In this document: positions 28,132 through 39,358 of the stretch, one piece after another | How the letters are laid out: each line of letters begins with the position of its first letter | Position numbering within the stretch: position 1 is the first letter of the stretch | NCBI RefSeq assembly: GCF_042242105.1 | Contig: NC_092012.1 | Location: 14,541,223 to 14,605,222, forward strand | DNA length: 64,000 nt | Direction: 5' to 3' | DNA from: Pempheris klunzingeri | Taxonomy: Eukaryota > Chordata > Actinopteri > Acropomatiformes > Pempheridae | Notes under the pieces: generated by a model | Database searches by the model: none | Seen by the model: only the letters and a program-made list of their open reading frames with translations | What the model was told of the DNA's origin: nothing | Program-made: the position numbers and the translations under genes

Positions 28132-31100
28132 ATGTGGCTGAGAGACGAGCTGTTGAAGTCCATTTGGCACGCATTCACAGCCCTGGACGTGGACCAGCGT
28201 GGAAAAGTTTCCAAATCTCAGTTAAAGGTGCGTTTCACCCCTCTTTTGTACTTTTATGTGGAAGTTCAGACGCCGTCGTAAACTCATCGTTTACTTCGTT
28301 ACGTTACGTTACGTTACTTTGATCCCTGCCGTTACGTCAGGACCGTTGACCGGATGACTGTCCAACGTTCCACGCTAACGTTCGGCTACATCCATCACAT
28401 CCCACCGTTAACGGTGGACATTTTGTCTGTCGTGTTCGTCATGATAAACACAATTAACTTTATTTCAGTGTCTAACTTTTAATGGCAGGTGGCGGAAAGT
28501 AACGTGAAGTACTCATACTTCAGTACAGGTTTAAGGCTTCTGGCTTGTTACTTCCATTTTATGCTAATTATACTTCACTAGCTTCATTTCAGGGAAAACC
28601 AGTGGACTTTTTTTTTTACAACTGCATTAATTTAGCATGTTTTGTTTCCTGTTATTTTTCTGATTCAGCTTTAGCTACAAGATATATGATGATAAGATAT
28701 GATGGGGCCTATTGTTAAACACCAACCACACAACAGTGTAACTATATAGCTTAAAGTAGCTTCACCTCGACCAGATACTACATTAAAAATACTGCTCGAA
28801 CATTCACCTGTCAGTGATAACCCAGTAACATAGATGATGTAATAATACTTAATACTCTTCTTTAGATTCTGCTTCTTTCTCTTAACATTAGTAAAACTTG
28901 AATGCAGGACTTCTACTCGTGTAGTAGTAATTTTATATGATTAATGGTACTTTTACTTACTGTGCACAAGGGATTTCTATAATCTCCGCATAAGGCCCAT
29001 TTGATTTCTGCAGACGTGCAAATATGTTGTATTACACTTGTTAAATTCTCCGATTTATCCACCATTCATTCACTTTTGCTGCTATTTATTTGTGTTTTCC
29101 ATATTAACACTCATGGCAGGGAGTTTTAAGCATGTATTGTATGTATGTATGTATATGGATAAAACTTAATCCAACTGCTGTTGTCAAAGAAACAAAATGT
29201 GTGACAGTCTGTACTGTGTACTGTTCTGTACTGAAGCAAAAGCCCCAGAGCGGTGGTGTTTTGCTGTATGACAGCCCGAGCCCGAGTTTGTTTTCCTGCT
29301 GGGTCGGTTGTCCGTGTGCCCAGCCTGACAAAGACACTGTCTGACTTCAAGGATCCTGCAGTGTATTTTCATCTCGCACATATGCTCTCTCAACGCTGCA
29401 GAGTGGCCAGGAAAATTGTAAAAGTCCCTATTTTTGGAGATTTATTTATGGTCTGTATATCACTGTGATGGTCAGTTTTACAGCCAACTACGCACCACCT
29501 ATCCACCACCACACTTACAGGTTATTTGAATCTAATCTCCTTGTTGATGTGAAACTGCAGCGTTGTCACAATGAAATGGGTGTAATAGATCATCAGTAGA
29601 AAGAACCTTTAATTTAAGAAGTGAAAGTATGCTTTCAAGAGCAGAAGTAACGCTTGGCCAGTGATGCAGGTGAGTGTCACAGCAGGTTTTTGTATGCACA
29701 GCAAACATCTGAAATCTGTGATACTGATCTGAAGCTTCATCCTTCACTTTGCCATATACGGTATATATAACAGGAATGTATCACTGTATTGCAATGAGTC
29801 TTGAGTTAATGTGTGTCCTGTCTTATGGTAGTGTCTAATTCACAATCAAAATGTGTTAATTTAGGTGCTGTCTCACAGCTTGTGCACGGTGATGAAGGTC
29901 CCTCATGACCCGGTGGCCCTAGAAGAGCATTTCAAACATGATGACAAAGGTCCTCTGTCCAACCAGGGCTACATGCCTTACCTCAACAGGTTCATTCTTG
30001 ATAAGGTGAGCACAAAGATGCTGAAGGTGTAGGTGAATGGGACAGTCAGAATCTTGTGTTTTTCATCCTGTCAACATGCTATAATGTGCCTAAATGATAA
30101 CTAGGGCATGGTAAGAGACCTAGTTATCATTTGGCTTGGCAAGACTTTGTTTTTAACTAACAAAAGAAAATGACCTTCTAAAATATTAAATGTTGTCTAA
30201 ACACAAGCAGCTGTACAAGAAGTTTGAATAAATGCCTTTAAATGAGGAATTACCTGATCACAGAAAAAGTAAACAAGGAGAATAATCTGACTAGATATTC
30301 AATGCCAGTTTTAATCTGACTAGATATTCAATGCCAGTTTTTGGTATTTTTTCTGCTTTTCTAGATATGGTGTGACAGATATATTTGAGTCGAAACAAAG
30401 AAATGATATTTGCCCCTATTTATACAGTCACATATTACCATGAACAGCTCTCAGAGTCTTTTTTTTTTTTTTAAGACTCAAACTTCTGGAAACCATTATG
30501 CAAACAGTAAAAATAGAAAAAACACACAGTTCTTCTCTTGTGAAGACTGTATGACACAGATTAAGATGACTAATCATGACCTGTTTTGCTCTGTAGGCGA
30601 GGAAATTGTTACAACCACTTCACTGTTGTATCCAGAGTACAGTGTGTTTTGTCTATTATGTAGTCATTATGAGTACAATAACTATTTTGGATATTTGTAG
30701 AGAAAATGGGCTGATTTTTAGAGTTTTTGCCCTGCAGTCTTGTGAGCACAGTCTAATACACTGCAACATCTGTTCATGAGTTATAACACAAACTCTCATT
30801 TCAGTAAGCAAACTGCTTGAGTTTCACTCTTTGTACTTGGGAGCTGTTTTCTTGCCTTTCTCTTGAGGGCTCTGACTTGAATAAAAATGAGGCATTTAAT
30901 GACATCAGATTTGTACCTCACATCCTGCAGACTCGAGGTATTGAAAGGGGACAAACACCAGTCTCCTGCTCAGCATTTGTAAACACACTGCCCTCATTGG
31001 TGCTGACCAGTTTGACTTTGACTCTGACTGAATGCTGCATGTATTCACAGGTACGGGAGGATTTTGATGTAATGGAGTTCAACAAGATGTGCTGGACACT

Positions 31101-34100
31101 GTGTTACAAGAAGAATATCTGTTCTCAACATCTGCTCATCTCAGATGAGGATGTTTTCAAAGTCTGGTGCATTTTCAACTTCTTGTCAGAGGACAAATAC
31201 CCACTAGTCATCATTACTGAGGAGGTGAGGAAGGGTTACAGCGTTTTCTGTGGGTTTTCTAACATGCAAGTAAACAATCGAGGAAAGAAGGACAGGTTTA
31301 GCCATCCACCCTTGTCCACCTTTCTCCTTAGATTGAGTACTTCCTGCAAAAGCTGATGGAGGCCATGGGGAGCGGATGGAGTGAGGAGAAGTTTGCAGAT
31401 TACAAGCTAAATCTGAGCATAACGAAGCACTGCTTGACTGTCTGGGACCTGATTGAACTGGTTGGGATGAGGTACTTCAGCAAGGACATGAACCGCCAGA
31501 CCCTGTCCATGGGCATCAATGAGGTCTTCCAGGAACTCATACTGGATGTGCTCAAGCAGGTGAGAACAGGCCGCTGATCTCAGGTATCCTATATTAGAAA
31601 AATGGACTTTACTTAGACTACTCAACTCTAATGCTTGGATATATCACTTAATATGTTACATCTGTAATATGTTATGTACATTTGTACAATGAATCAATTA
31701 TTGGATTAATTATCTAAGTAGCATAATTTATATTAAATGTATTACAGTGACTATGGCAGAACATTTAGGTGACTTAAGTGTCTTTGTCCACCTCCGCACT
31801 GTGTTTGAAGGGATACATGATGAAAAAGGGCCACAAAAGGAAGAACTGGACCGAGCGCTGGTTTGTCCTTCGACCCACCTCACTGTCATACTACGCCTGT
31901 GAGGATCTTGAGGAGAAGAAAGGCGACATCATCCTGGACCGAAACTGCTGTGTGGAGGTCCGGCTGTGTAGTTTTGTTTATGTTGGGATGTGTTGTTATC
32001 TATTTATATACATATTATACAGTATGTAAGTAATACTGTGAGGCGTACGTTGTAACTGACATTTTTTGAAGGATTTGATTTAGGTCAGAAATATAATCAG
32101 CACGGTCTAAACAGCAGCACATGGTCTTGTGCCATATTTTTCTTTCCTGCAGTCTCTGCCAGATAAAGAAGGGAAGAAATGCCTGTTTATTATCAAGTGC
32201 ATTGATAAAAGCTTTGAGATCAGTGCATCAGATAAAAAGAAGAAGCAGGAATGGATTCAAGGTATTGAATAGTTATTTTCCATCTTGTCATCGTCATCAT
32301 CATCATTTTTTTTGGCTTTTGAATATATTTAGTTGTCGCTGTTAGTGTCTCAGCAGTGCATCTATGGTGGGATTGTTAGGGAGATAAATCAATCGGCTAT
32401 TTCCCTCTCGCTCCGTCTCGCGGCAGCTATTCAAACGTGCATCCAGCTGCAGAGGCTGGGGCTATCGTCCCCTCACCGGGAGGCCCGGCTGAGGCGCAGA
32501 GAGCTCCGGCAGAAGCAGCAGGTGGAGGAGGAGGACCTGGCAGAGAGGATGAAGCAGCTCCAGGCGGCCAATGAGAACAAACAGAGGCAGCTGGAGGGTA
32601 TGAGGAAGGTACTGCTCACCACTCAACTCATAAAACTTAAAAACTGGCTTTGTGAAGGAGGTTATTGCACCTTGTTGGGTCCAGTAACCATTTGCACAAC
32701 TCAGATGTCACACACTGGAGTCCTTGTCAAGTCAATTTGCCTTCAGTCTCATATAGTATAGATTGTTTGCTGAAACATGGACATAAATTGTTACAGTAAA
32801 CAATCTTATCACTACTATAGGAAGCTCTTTCCTCCTATTCATATCTGATTATTGCAGGGAGGCTTTACATGACATTTGAAATGTCATGATGAAAAGAATT
32901 AAACAAATCCGTATGAGTGAAAGATGTTCTTTATTGTAGGTGCAAATGTGGAGCTAAAGTAGGTAAATCTTGCATCTGCATGACAAAACAAACTGAATCT
33001 CATAAAGAGTTTTCACTTTCACATTTCTTAACTTTTCAGCCCGTCTTGTCTGTTACAGGATTTTTAAAATGGTCTTTCAAAACACTGACCTATCCTATTT
33101 ATGAACTAGTCGGTATAACAGTATAACATTACCAGTAAAGAGAGTTTTTAGTCTGTGTCCCTTAATTTTCATATATATACAGTATATAATGGTCTAAAAA
33201 TAACCTGAACGCCCAATTTATTTAAAAAGAAAACAAAATACATGATTCAGCAGAGCATTAACAATAAAAAGGAAACCACTGTATTTATCAGTGTGGGACT
33301 TGTTGTTTCAGAACTCACACAGATTATTTAGGACTTCTCACTTCTCTTTTTACCCTGCCAGATGGCTTTTTTTATCAAATGTAAAAAACTCATTTATACG
33401 TAAAAGCCCAATTACAGATTATGTGGAAAGAACCTTAGGACTGATTATGGAGGAATCTGGTTCACATGCAGCTCTAGGTCAACAACTTTTCTCTTTCCTT
33501 GTAGCCTCCCACTAATACAGTTTGTCTTCAAAGCATTTGAGCCTTGTAGCCTGATGTGGCCTTCAGTCAGACAAAGAAGTAACAGCTCTTCCCTTTTTGG
33601 TGCTTCACAGAAAATGGAAGAGGCTGCAGCTAGAGCCGCATCAGAGGAGCACAGGAGGAAGCAGACTCAGTTAGACCTGCAGGATCGCTACAAACTGGAC
33701 CTGGAGAGGGAAAAAATGGTAACCACTGTGCCAGAGTCTGCCTCCCATGATTCTTCTCCTTTGTCCTGATCACGTGGGCTGTTGACATGGAATATGTGGT
33801 GACACATGGTCTTGTCAGAAGTTCAGAAGGAAAATGAATGAGTCAGGCAAACTAAGACTTTTTATTCTAATTTTGTCTCCTCATTACGTCACCATCACCT
33901 GCCCGTGGCTCCGTCCTTCCAGAAAACACACAAAGCTAAAAAGGTTTACATTGATGGATCCCATGATGTTGAGTCATCTTTTATCTGAGACTCAAATGCA
34001 CCCACTTATTAATCATCATCTAATGTCAAGGATTAAACAGATGAATGCCTTTGTATGATAAGAAAAACGTTATAGTTTGCTCATGTGAGATTGTGACATT

Positions 34101-34925
34101 GCAGCAGCACATAACAGAGGCATCAATCAATCAATCAATCAATCAACCAATCAATCTCAATCTAGCTTATATCTATGTCTGTATTTATATAACGCCAATT
34201 CATAACAGAGTTATCTCAAGACGCTTTCCATAAAGAGCAGGTCTAGGGAGGCTGCACAACAAACAACAACCACAATAATAACAGACACTGCAGTACTGAC
34301 AATAGTTAATATATGAATAATAATAATAACAGTAACTAAAAAGTGTCAGTGGTCTGATGATCTGCAGCAGTGATTGATGAAGCCAGAGAACCACAGCAGG
34401 AGAACCGTGACCACGATCCACAGGAACCTGAGGGATGAGAAAAGCACAGAAAGGCTCAGGGGAAGATACCAAGTTAGTAACAGACATTAAAGAGACATGA
34501 GGCATAAGGATGGAGAGGAAGAGGAGGAGAGAGGAGCCCAGTGCATCATGGGGAGTCCCTTTGTGGTCTAAGCCTATAGCAGCATAACTAGGGGCTGGTC
34601 CAAGGCCTGAGCCAGCCCCAAACTATAAGCTTTAGATGTTATTATACACTCAATAAAGTATCAAATATGTAGATTTACGGTTGATTCGTAGATCATTGCC
34701 TGTGTATGAATGTGTCACACTGTGTGTGTGTGTGTGTGTGTTTTTGACTCATTTAGGTTCGTCAGCAGATGGAGGAGCAGGTGGCTCAGAAGTCCAGTGA
34801 ACTGGAGCAGTACCTGCTGCGCGTCCGGGAGCTGGAGGACATGTACCACCTGCTGGAGGAGGCCTTAGAGGACGAGAGGCAGGCCAAGCAGGATGAGGAG
34901 GCCATGCGCAAGCTGCAGGCCAGGT

Positions 34926-34963
<38 letters not shown>

Positions 34964-37840
34964 ACCACTGGACTGCATGTGGACAAATACAGGAATTTAA
35001 CACAGGAATAGAAGCACCTGTATGATATAACCAGTTTAACAGTCTTTTTTGAGCTGTCAGTATTTACTTGTTGGCACTGTCAGAGAGCTGTTGATTCATT
35101 TCATTTGAGGACTGTGGTTTGTAGTTATGTTCTATTGGATAATAACAGCATTATTTTGTCAAAGAAAAAACAAATAAAGATTCACACTAAAGGTATTGCG
35201 AAAGTTTTGGAAGAAGTGTGCAGGTATAAATTTGCCCTCCTCCAGTGCATTATTCTGCTTCAGAGTAATTGACAAGCTGAGTACAGAGCAATGCCTAGAC
35301 CTTACGCCCTGAGTCTTACAAAGATGAAGCTGTTTTTTTTTTACAGTTTATTATTATATTGGATTAGATTAACCTTTATCGTCACTGCACGTTAAGTACC
35401 ATTAAATCCTTTGTTAATGATGTATCTCTACGCCCATCTTGTTAAAACGTTTCGCGCCCGTCTCTTTTAACCTGATCTAATAGGTCATAAAGGACCTGAG
35501 AGGAAAAAAACAAATAAAGAGTCACACTAAAGGTATTGCTAAAATGATTCACAAAAGTAAAGACGAGCTGACAGATTAGTTTCATTGTGCATCATGTTCT
35601 GAACCAACAGATAATCACCAATGAAAGAGGAACACATTAGCTTGAGGAAGCTGGTGGCTGATGTCGTTATTTGTGTTAGCAGTGAACTGTGGAAAACTAA
35701 ATCAACAGATCAGAAATCAGGAGACGGCTATAATGAAAAGGTTACCTACAGAGAGTGAGCCCACATAGGCTATTTGCAATGTTTTTTTCAAAGCCTGTTT
35801 TTCTACTCCATAAACTCTTGAATATAAAAACAGCTTATTGTGAAATCGGTGAGAAATATACATTTTATAGTGCTTTTTATCCAGATACACTTTAGCTTCC
35901 GGTTTACTTGTAATGCTTACAGGCCAATCTTGATGTTGATGTACGTTCCAGCAGCCAGTGCAGCGTCATTGTATACATGTACAGTACGACTACATCACAA
36001 ATACAGAACTGCAAAAATTATCATTTGTTTATACATAAGCATTGGTGTCACAGTGGCCTGGACTTGTAACACTGGTGTCCCATAGGCCTAATAATGAGTA
36101 TAGTATAGTATAGTATAGTATAATGTAGTATAGTTCTCCCTGTGCTCGTGTGTGCTTCCTGTTTCCACATTTACTGTTGTATTACTGCTTTCCACTCTTA
36201 CACTTGTATTCTGGCTCCTGCTCCTCATTACCCTTTGTTTGGAAAAGTATTGAAGTGTGTAAAATAAACGACTTAAAGGAATTTCATGCATCATTGCCGT
36301 GTTTTCCATCTCAGGCTACTGGAGGAGGAGGCAGCAAAGAGGGGAGAGCTGGAGCAGATCCACCTGCAGCAGCAGAGGGCGCTGTCTCAGACCAAAGCTG
36401 AGAAGCAGGAGCTGGTGGCCGTGCAGCTGGCCAAGGAGAGAGACCTGCAGGCAGCCACGCAGCAGCTGGATAGACTGGAGAAGGAGCGGCGTGGAGCAGT
36501 GGAGCAGTACGAGGTCAGGTCACACATGTGGAGGTTTGCTCTGATCTGAACCCCCCCCGAGGCAGAGACTTTATCCAGGAATCCAGGAAGTGTGGAAATT
36601 GTCCTTTGGCGTCAGAAATAGTTTTATTCTGTTTTTTTTTCATCTAGCGGAGGGCATTGTTCTTCTGTTAAGTAATAAAACTACTCATCTCTGCCTACCA
36701 GTATGTTCAAGTGATGTTTTATGTTTACATTAAACCGATCAACATCACTACGAATCACTAACGGTTGGTCACACCAGCAGCTGCTCCCCCTGCTGACTGA
36801 AGTGTTTCAGCTGTCTCAAAGTGTCCCTCATCCCATTTATCCACCTGTCACCTCTCAGCTCACGTTTATGATCTCAATCTGTCTTTTTCTCTCACCTCCT
36901 CTTCGTCTCATACAGGAGGTGTCAAGGAAGCTGGAACGAGCAGCAAACAAGACAAAGACTTGGAAGGACAAGGTGGCCAAACACGAGGGGCTGGTGCGTC
37001 TCATCCAGCCAGGTAGAGAAACTGATTGTTGTTGTTGATTAGTTATGTGAGAGGTAACGCCCGATGAGGGGTCCACTATCAGGAGTTAATGGAACGACAG
37101 GGAAGCAGAGAACTGAGAAGCAGAGAAGATATTCCTTTATTATTCCCACGATGGGGAAATATAATATAAGTATTCACCCAAACCGTGTATAATGGTGGTT
37201 AATTCATAAATGAATATTAGACGTGTATTTTAACATTATCTAAGAACTTTGTGCATTTTTTGTGTTTTTTTGATGCATTTTTTAAAAAATCTTCCATGTT
37301 ATGAATTAAGGTTGAATTTACAAAAACACCTCAAGCAAGGTACAATATACGGCCAAAAGTATGTGGACACCACTGTCCACATGCTGCTGTTTCTTGTTCA
37401 CCGTGACGTGCTCCCATGCATAACACAAGGTCCATAAACAACTGGTTTTCCCACTGTTTTGGAACAAGTGTGCAGGTATAAATTTGCCCTGCTCCAGTGC
37501 TTTATTCTGCTTCAGAGTGCAGAGCAATGCCTAGACCTTACACCCTGAGTCTTACAAAGATTAAGCTGTTTTTTTTTTACAGTTTATTATTATATTGGAT
37601 TAGATTAACCTTTATCGTCACTGCACATGTTAAGTACCACTAAATCCATTGTAAATGATGTATCTGTATGTCCATCTCGTTAAAACGTTTTGCGCCCGTC
37701 TCTTTTAACCTGATCTAATAGGTCATAAAGGACCTCAGAGGATCACCAACTGGGGGCCGGCTTCATTCAGCGACATCGAGCTGGAGCTGAGGAAGAAGTC
37801 GTGGCAGGAGAGGAAGAACAGGGAGCCTCAGGCTCAGTGA
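28132..37840 (+). CDS. swap70: Switch-associated protein 70 (PH-domain Rac GEF), complete
   Basis: Coding exons: 28132-28227, 29865-30005, 31051-31224, 31332-31559, 31811-31957, 32153-32261, 32427-32608, 33611-33718, 34757-34923, 36315-36513, 36916-37012, 37722-37840. They total 1767 bp and 588 aa; human SWAP70 is 585 aa. The N-terminal region (residues 1-210) has EF-hand-like helices ([14 protein letters not shown]). The PH domain spans about 214-305 ([20 protein letters not shown] ... KKKKQEWIQ) and in the family binds PIP3. A long coiled coil runs about 315-530, corresponding to the DH-like exchange region, and the C-terminal tail (ITNWGPASF) is linked to actin binding. In the family the protein activates Rac and bundles actin at ruffles. 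The exon 5 donor, inside the PH domain, is the weak GTCCGG. Exon 9 is flanked by (TG)n and (CA)n tracts. Confidence 0.96.
28488..28975 (+). mobile_element. CAGTGGTG-family repeat in swap70 intron 1
   Basis: Starts with degraded CAGGTGGCGGAAAGTAAC, followed by GTACTCATACTTCAGTAC, GCTTCACCTCGACCAG near 28760 and GAATGCAGGACTTCTACTCG near 28905, all in family order. The right terminus is lost, and the end is approximate. Confidence 0.65.
30283..30340 (+). repeat. Perfect 29-bp tandem duplication
   Basis: Two adjacent identical 29-bp copies (30283-30311 and 30312-30340), each starting TAATCTGACTAG and ending GCCAGTTT, in swap70 intron 2. The lack of any difference suggests a recent event. Confidence 0.9.
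34118..34640 (-). mobile_element. Teleost retroelement with (TTGA)n tail, inverted
   Basis: Read on the minus strand it runs from GGACCAGCCCCTAG, through CTCAGGTTCCTGTGGATCG and GACCTGCTCTTTATGGAAAG, to GTTATGAATTGGCG, TATATAAATA and a tetranucleotide tail (34125-34155 on plus, CAAT units). Two more copies of this family lie at 51640 and 58437. It looks like a non-LTR element 3' part or SINE. It has no coding capacity. Confidence 0.65.
34721..34740 (+). repeat. (TG)10 microsatellite upstream of swap70 exon 9
   Basis: Ten TG units ending 16 bp before the exon 9 start at 34757, so the tract lies within the 3' splice-site region. It is complementary to the (CA)n tract after the same exon. Confidence 0.95.
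34928..34958 (+). repeat. (CA)15 microsatellite at the swap70 exon 9 donor
   Basis: Thirty-one bases of CA repeat beginning four bases past the donor GT at 34924 (GTCT then CACA). It replaces the usual GTAAGT donor context. Confidence 0.95.
35164..35203 (+). repeat. Direct repeat flanking the decoy-exon insertion, left copy
   Basis: About 40 bp that recur at 35503-35543 with two substitutions and one A-tract length difference. Both contain CAAATAAAGA and TCACACTAAAGGTATTGC. The two copies bracket the inserted segment 35204-35502 like a long target-site duplication. Confidence 0.8.
35204..35502 (+). repeat. Inserted copy of the swap70 intron 11 / exon 12 junction
   Basis: This segment of swap70 intron 9 matches 37456-37740, about 2.2 kb downstream, with about 15 substitutions and a 16-bp length difference by eye. 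It includes the acceptor (CTAATAG) and the first 19 bases of exon 12 (35484-35502). It is bracketed by 40-bp direct repeats. If the copied acceptor were joined to exon 9, the reading frame would give Arg, Ser, then a stop. Confidence 0.85.
36098..36133 (+). repeat. (TATAG)n microsatellite
   Basis: Several TATAG units with one interruption (TAATG) in swap70 intron 9, about 180 bp before exon 10. Confidence 0.8.
37341..37440 (+). mobile_element. Fragment of a small fish DNA transposon
   Basis: Starts ACGGCCAAAAGTATGTGGAC near 37349 and contains the small palindrome GTGGACACCACTGTCCAC, the conserved end of a widespread non-autonomous fish element. The opposite end is not seen. It sits in swap70 intron 11, next to the source segment of the duplicated junction. 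Confidence 0.5.
37456..37740 (+). repeat. Source segment of the duplicated swap70 exon junction
   Basis: Covers the end of intron 11 and the first 19 bases of the functional last coding exon (starting 37722). A diverged copy is at 35204-35502. It is judged the source because the exon continues here in frame to the stop codon. Confidence 0.8.
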
Positions 37841-38395
37841 ACGCGACAGCTGGATCACACACTGATGAGGAAGACTCTGCCTGTAATTAACTTCGGAGCC
37901 CAAACCGTCGCATTTGAGGTCTGAAAAGGTTTGATGAACTTACTGAGCCACACAATAGCTGCCAAGAAAACAGTTTCACTGCTTTGATTTGGGTGATTTT
38001 TAACAGAACAATTGGAATTAACCTTTTTGGGCCACTTATTAGCTTTTGTCCTGGAGCCTCTCATTGAAAGCTCTGAGTTAAGAGTATTTTAGCAAACATT
38101 AATATTCTCATTCACTTTTTTATTTTAATGGGATTTTTTCTTTTGTAATTTTAGTCCATCCTTTCTGATTCCATGTACTATGTTTAATTTAATGACTTTT
38201 TGATGCTTTTGTGACATACACCTGTTTGTTGCAGTGTTAACTAGGAAAAAAAACCCCAGAGCTTTCTACTGACATCCAGCAGAGTATAACAGAAGAAAAC
38301 ATTTTCCACTCTAGCTCCATTTGTTGGCTAAGTCTGTTAAAGTCATAACCAAGATGATAAAAATAATAATAAAACACCATCTCTTTTTTATGACC
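37841..38395 (+). other. swap70 3' UTR
   Basis: Follows the TGA at 37838-37840. An AATAAA at 38368-38373 offers a plausible 3' end about 530 nt after the stop. No coding sequence was seen. Confidence 0.55.
38368..38373 (+). terminator. Candidate swap70 polyadenylation signal
   Basis: Canonical AATAAA followed after about 15 bases by a T-rich stretch (CTCTTTTTTATG). This is the first good candidate downstream of the stop codon. Confidence 0.5.
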
Positions 38396-39074
38396 GTGGA
38401 TGCTGTTTTAATCTCAGAGGTTCCTACTTGCTGCCATGAGGACTTTTCTGCCTTTTGATCACGATGAATGAGTCCACCAGGTGTCGCCACATGAACAGGA
38501 TCCTCAGTCAGTTATAAACTGAGCAGGAGAGCAGCTGCTTCAAGTGCACCAACAGCAAAATCCCCGAAACACTGACCAACACAATATTCTTTGTTTATGG
38601 GTGCAAGAACAACAACAACATTATGTTTTAGGGGCCTCAGTGTGTCTCCACAGCCTTTAACTGGGGGTGCAGAGTGTACTGAGGAGTGTGAGGTACTCTT
38701 AAAAAGAGCTCTGCTGTCCAGATGTTTCAAGGTTCTTTTTATTTATTTATTTAACACTCTTGAAGGATAAATCTGGTGTTATTCTAATCAAAACCAACAG
38801 CGTGTTAATTTGACTTGTTCCCACTGATGACGAACTTCTTAAGAAACAGGTCACACATGCATAGTTTCACTTTTAAAAAAGGCTAAATCATCCTCTGAAG
38901 CAGGTGGAGATTTTAGTAGATTTTTGTTGGGGACTATTTTTAGCCACTGACTGAGGCACAGTTAGTAGAATCAACTCACTTGGTTTTGGCCTTTTCATGG
39001 GATTTGTTGACAATAAGAGGAATATTTAATGTTGCACTCAGGATATTTGATAAGTAATTTTAGATTTGTACCTG

Positions 39075-39358
39075 CTGGGCTGCACCGATCTGATTTGGCA
39101 GATGAATATCAGCGCCGATACTGACCGGTCGATGTCATTATTAAGTTCAGTGTTTCCGCTATCAGTTGCGTTCATTCACTTTCAGTGGGCTGCCAGCTCA
39201 GCCTGAAGCGCCACAGCGATCCCTGGCCTCATGTTACTCTACTTAAAAAGGATTCCAATAAGATCCACTCAGTCTGATTTTACATTTAAGAAAAAGACAG
39301 CACCGGTATTGGATCAGTTTCGGGAGAGAAATAGGTGGATGCATCGCTGCATGCCTAG
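39075..39358 (+). mobile_element. Degraded DNA transposon (probably hAT) fragment
   Basis: Begins GGGCTGCACCGATCTGATTT and includes CAGCGCCGATACTGACC, CCAATAAGATCCACTCAG and a final GTATTGGATCAG to GGATGCATCGCTGCATGCC. TGCACCGATCTG-type ends with an inverted counterpart are typical of a teleost hAT group. I did not find a clean target-site duplication. Confidence 0.4.

Noticed and set aside
30817..31356. 179-codon plus-strand open frame in swap70
   Set aside because: It joins intron sequence to exon 3. Only 31051-31224 is coding, bounded by clear AG and GT sites.
34128..34155. CAAT repeats as a possible CRISPR-like or regulatory array
   Set aside because: They are the simple-repeat tail of the inverted retroelement at 34118-34640. 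No CRISPR arrays are expected or seen in this animal DNA.
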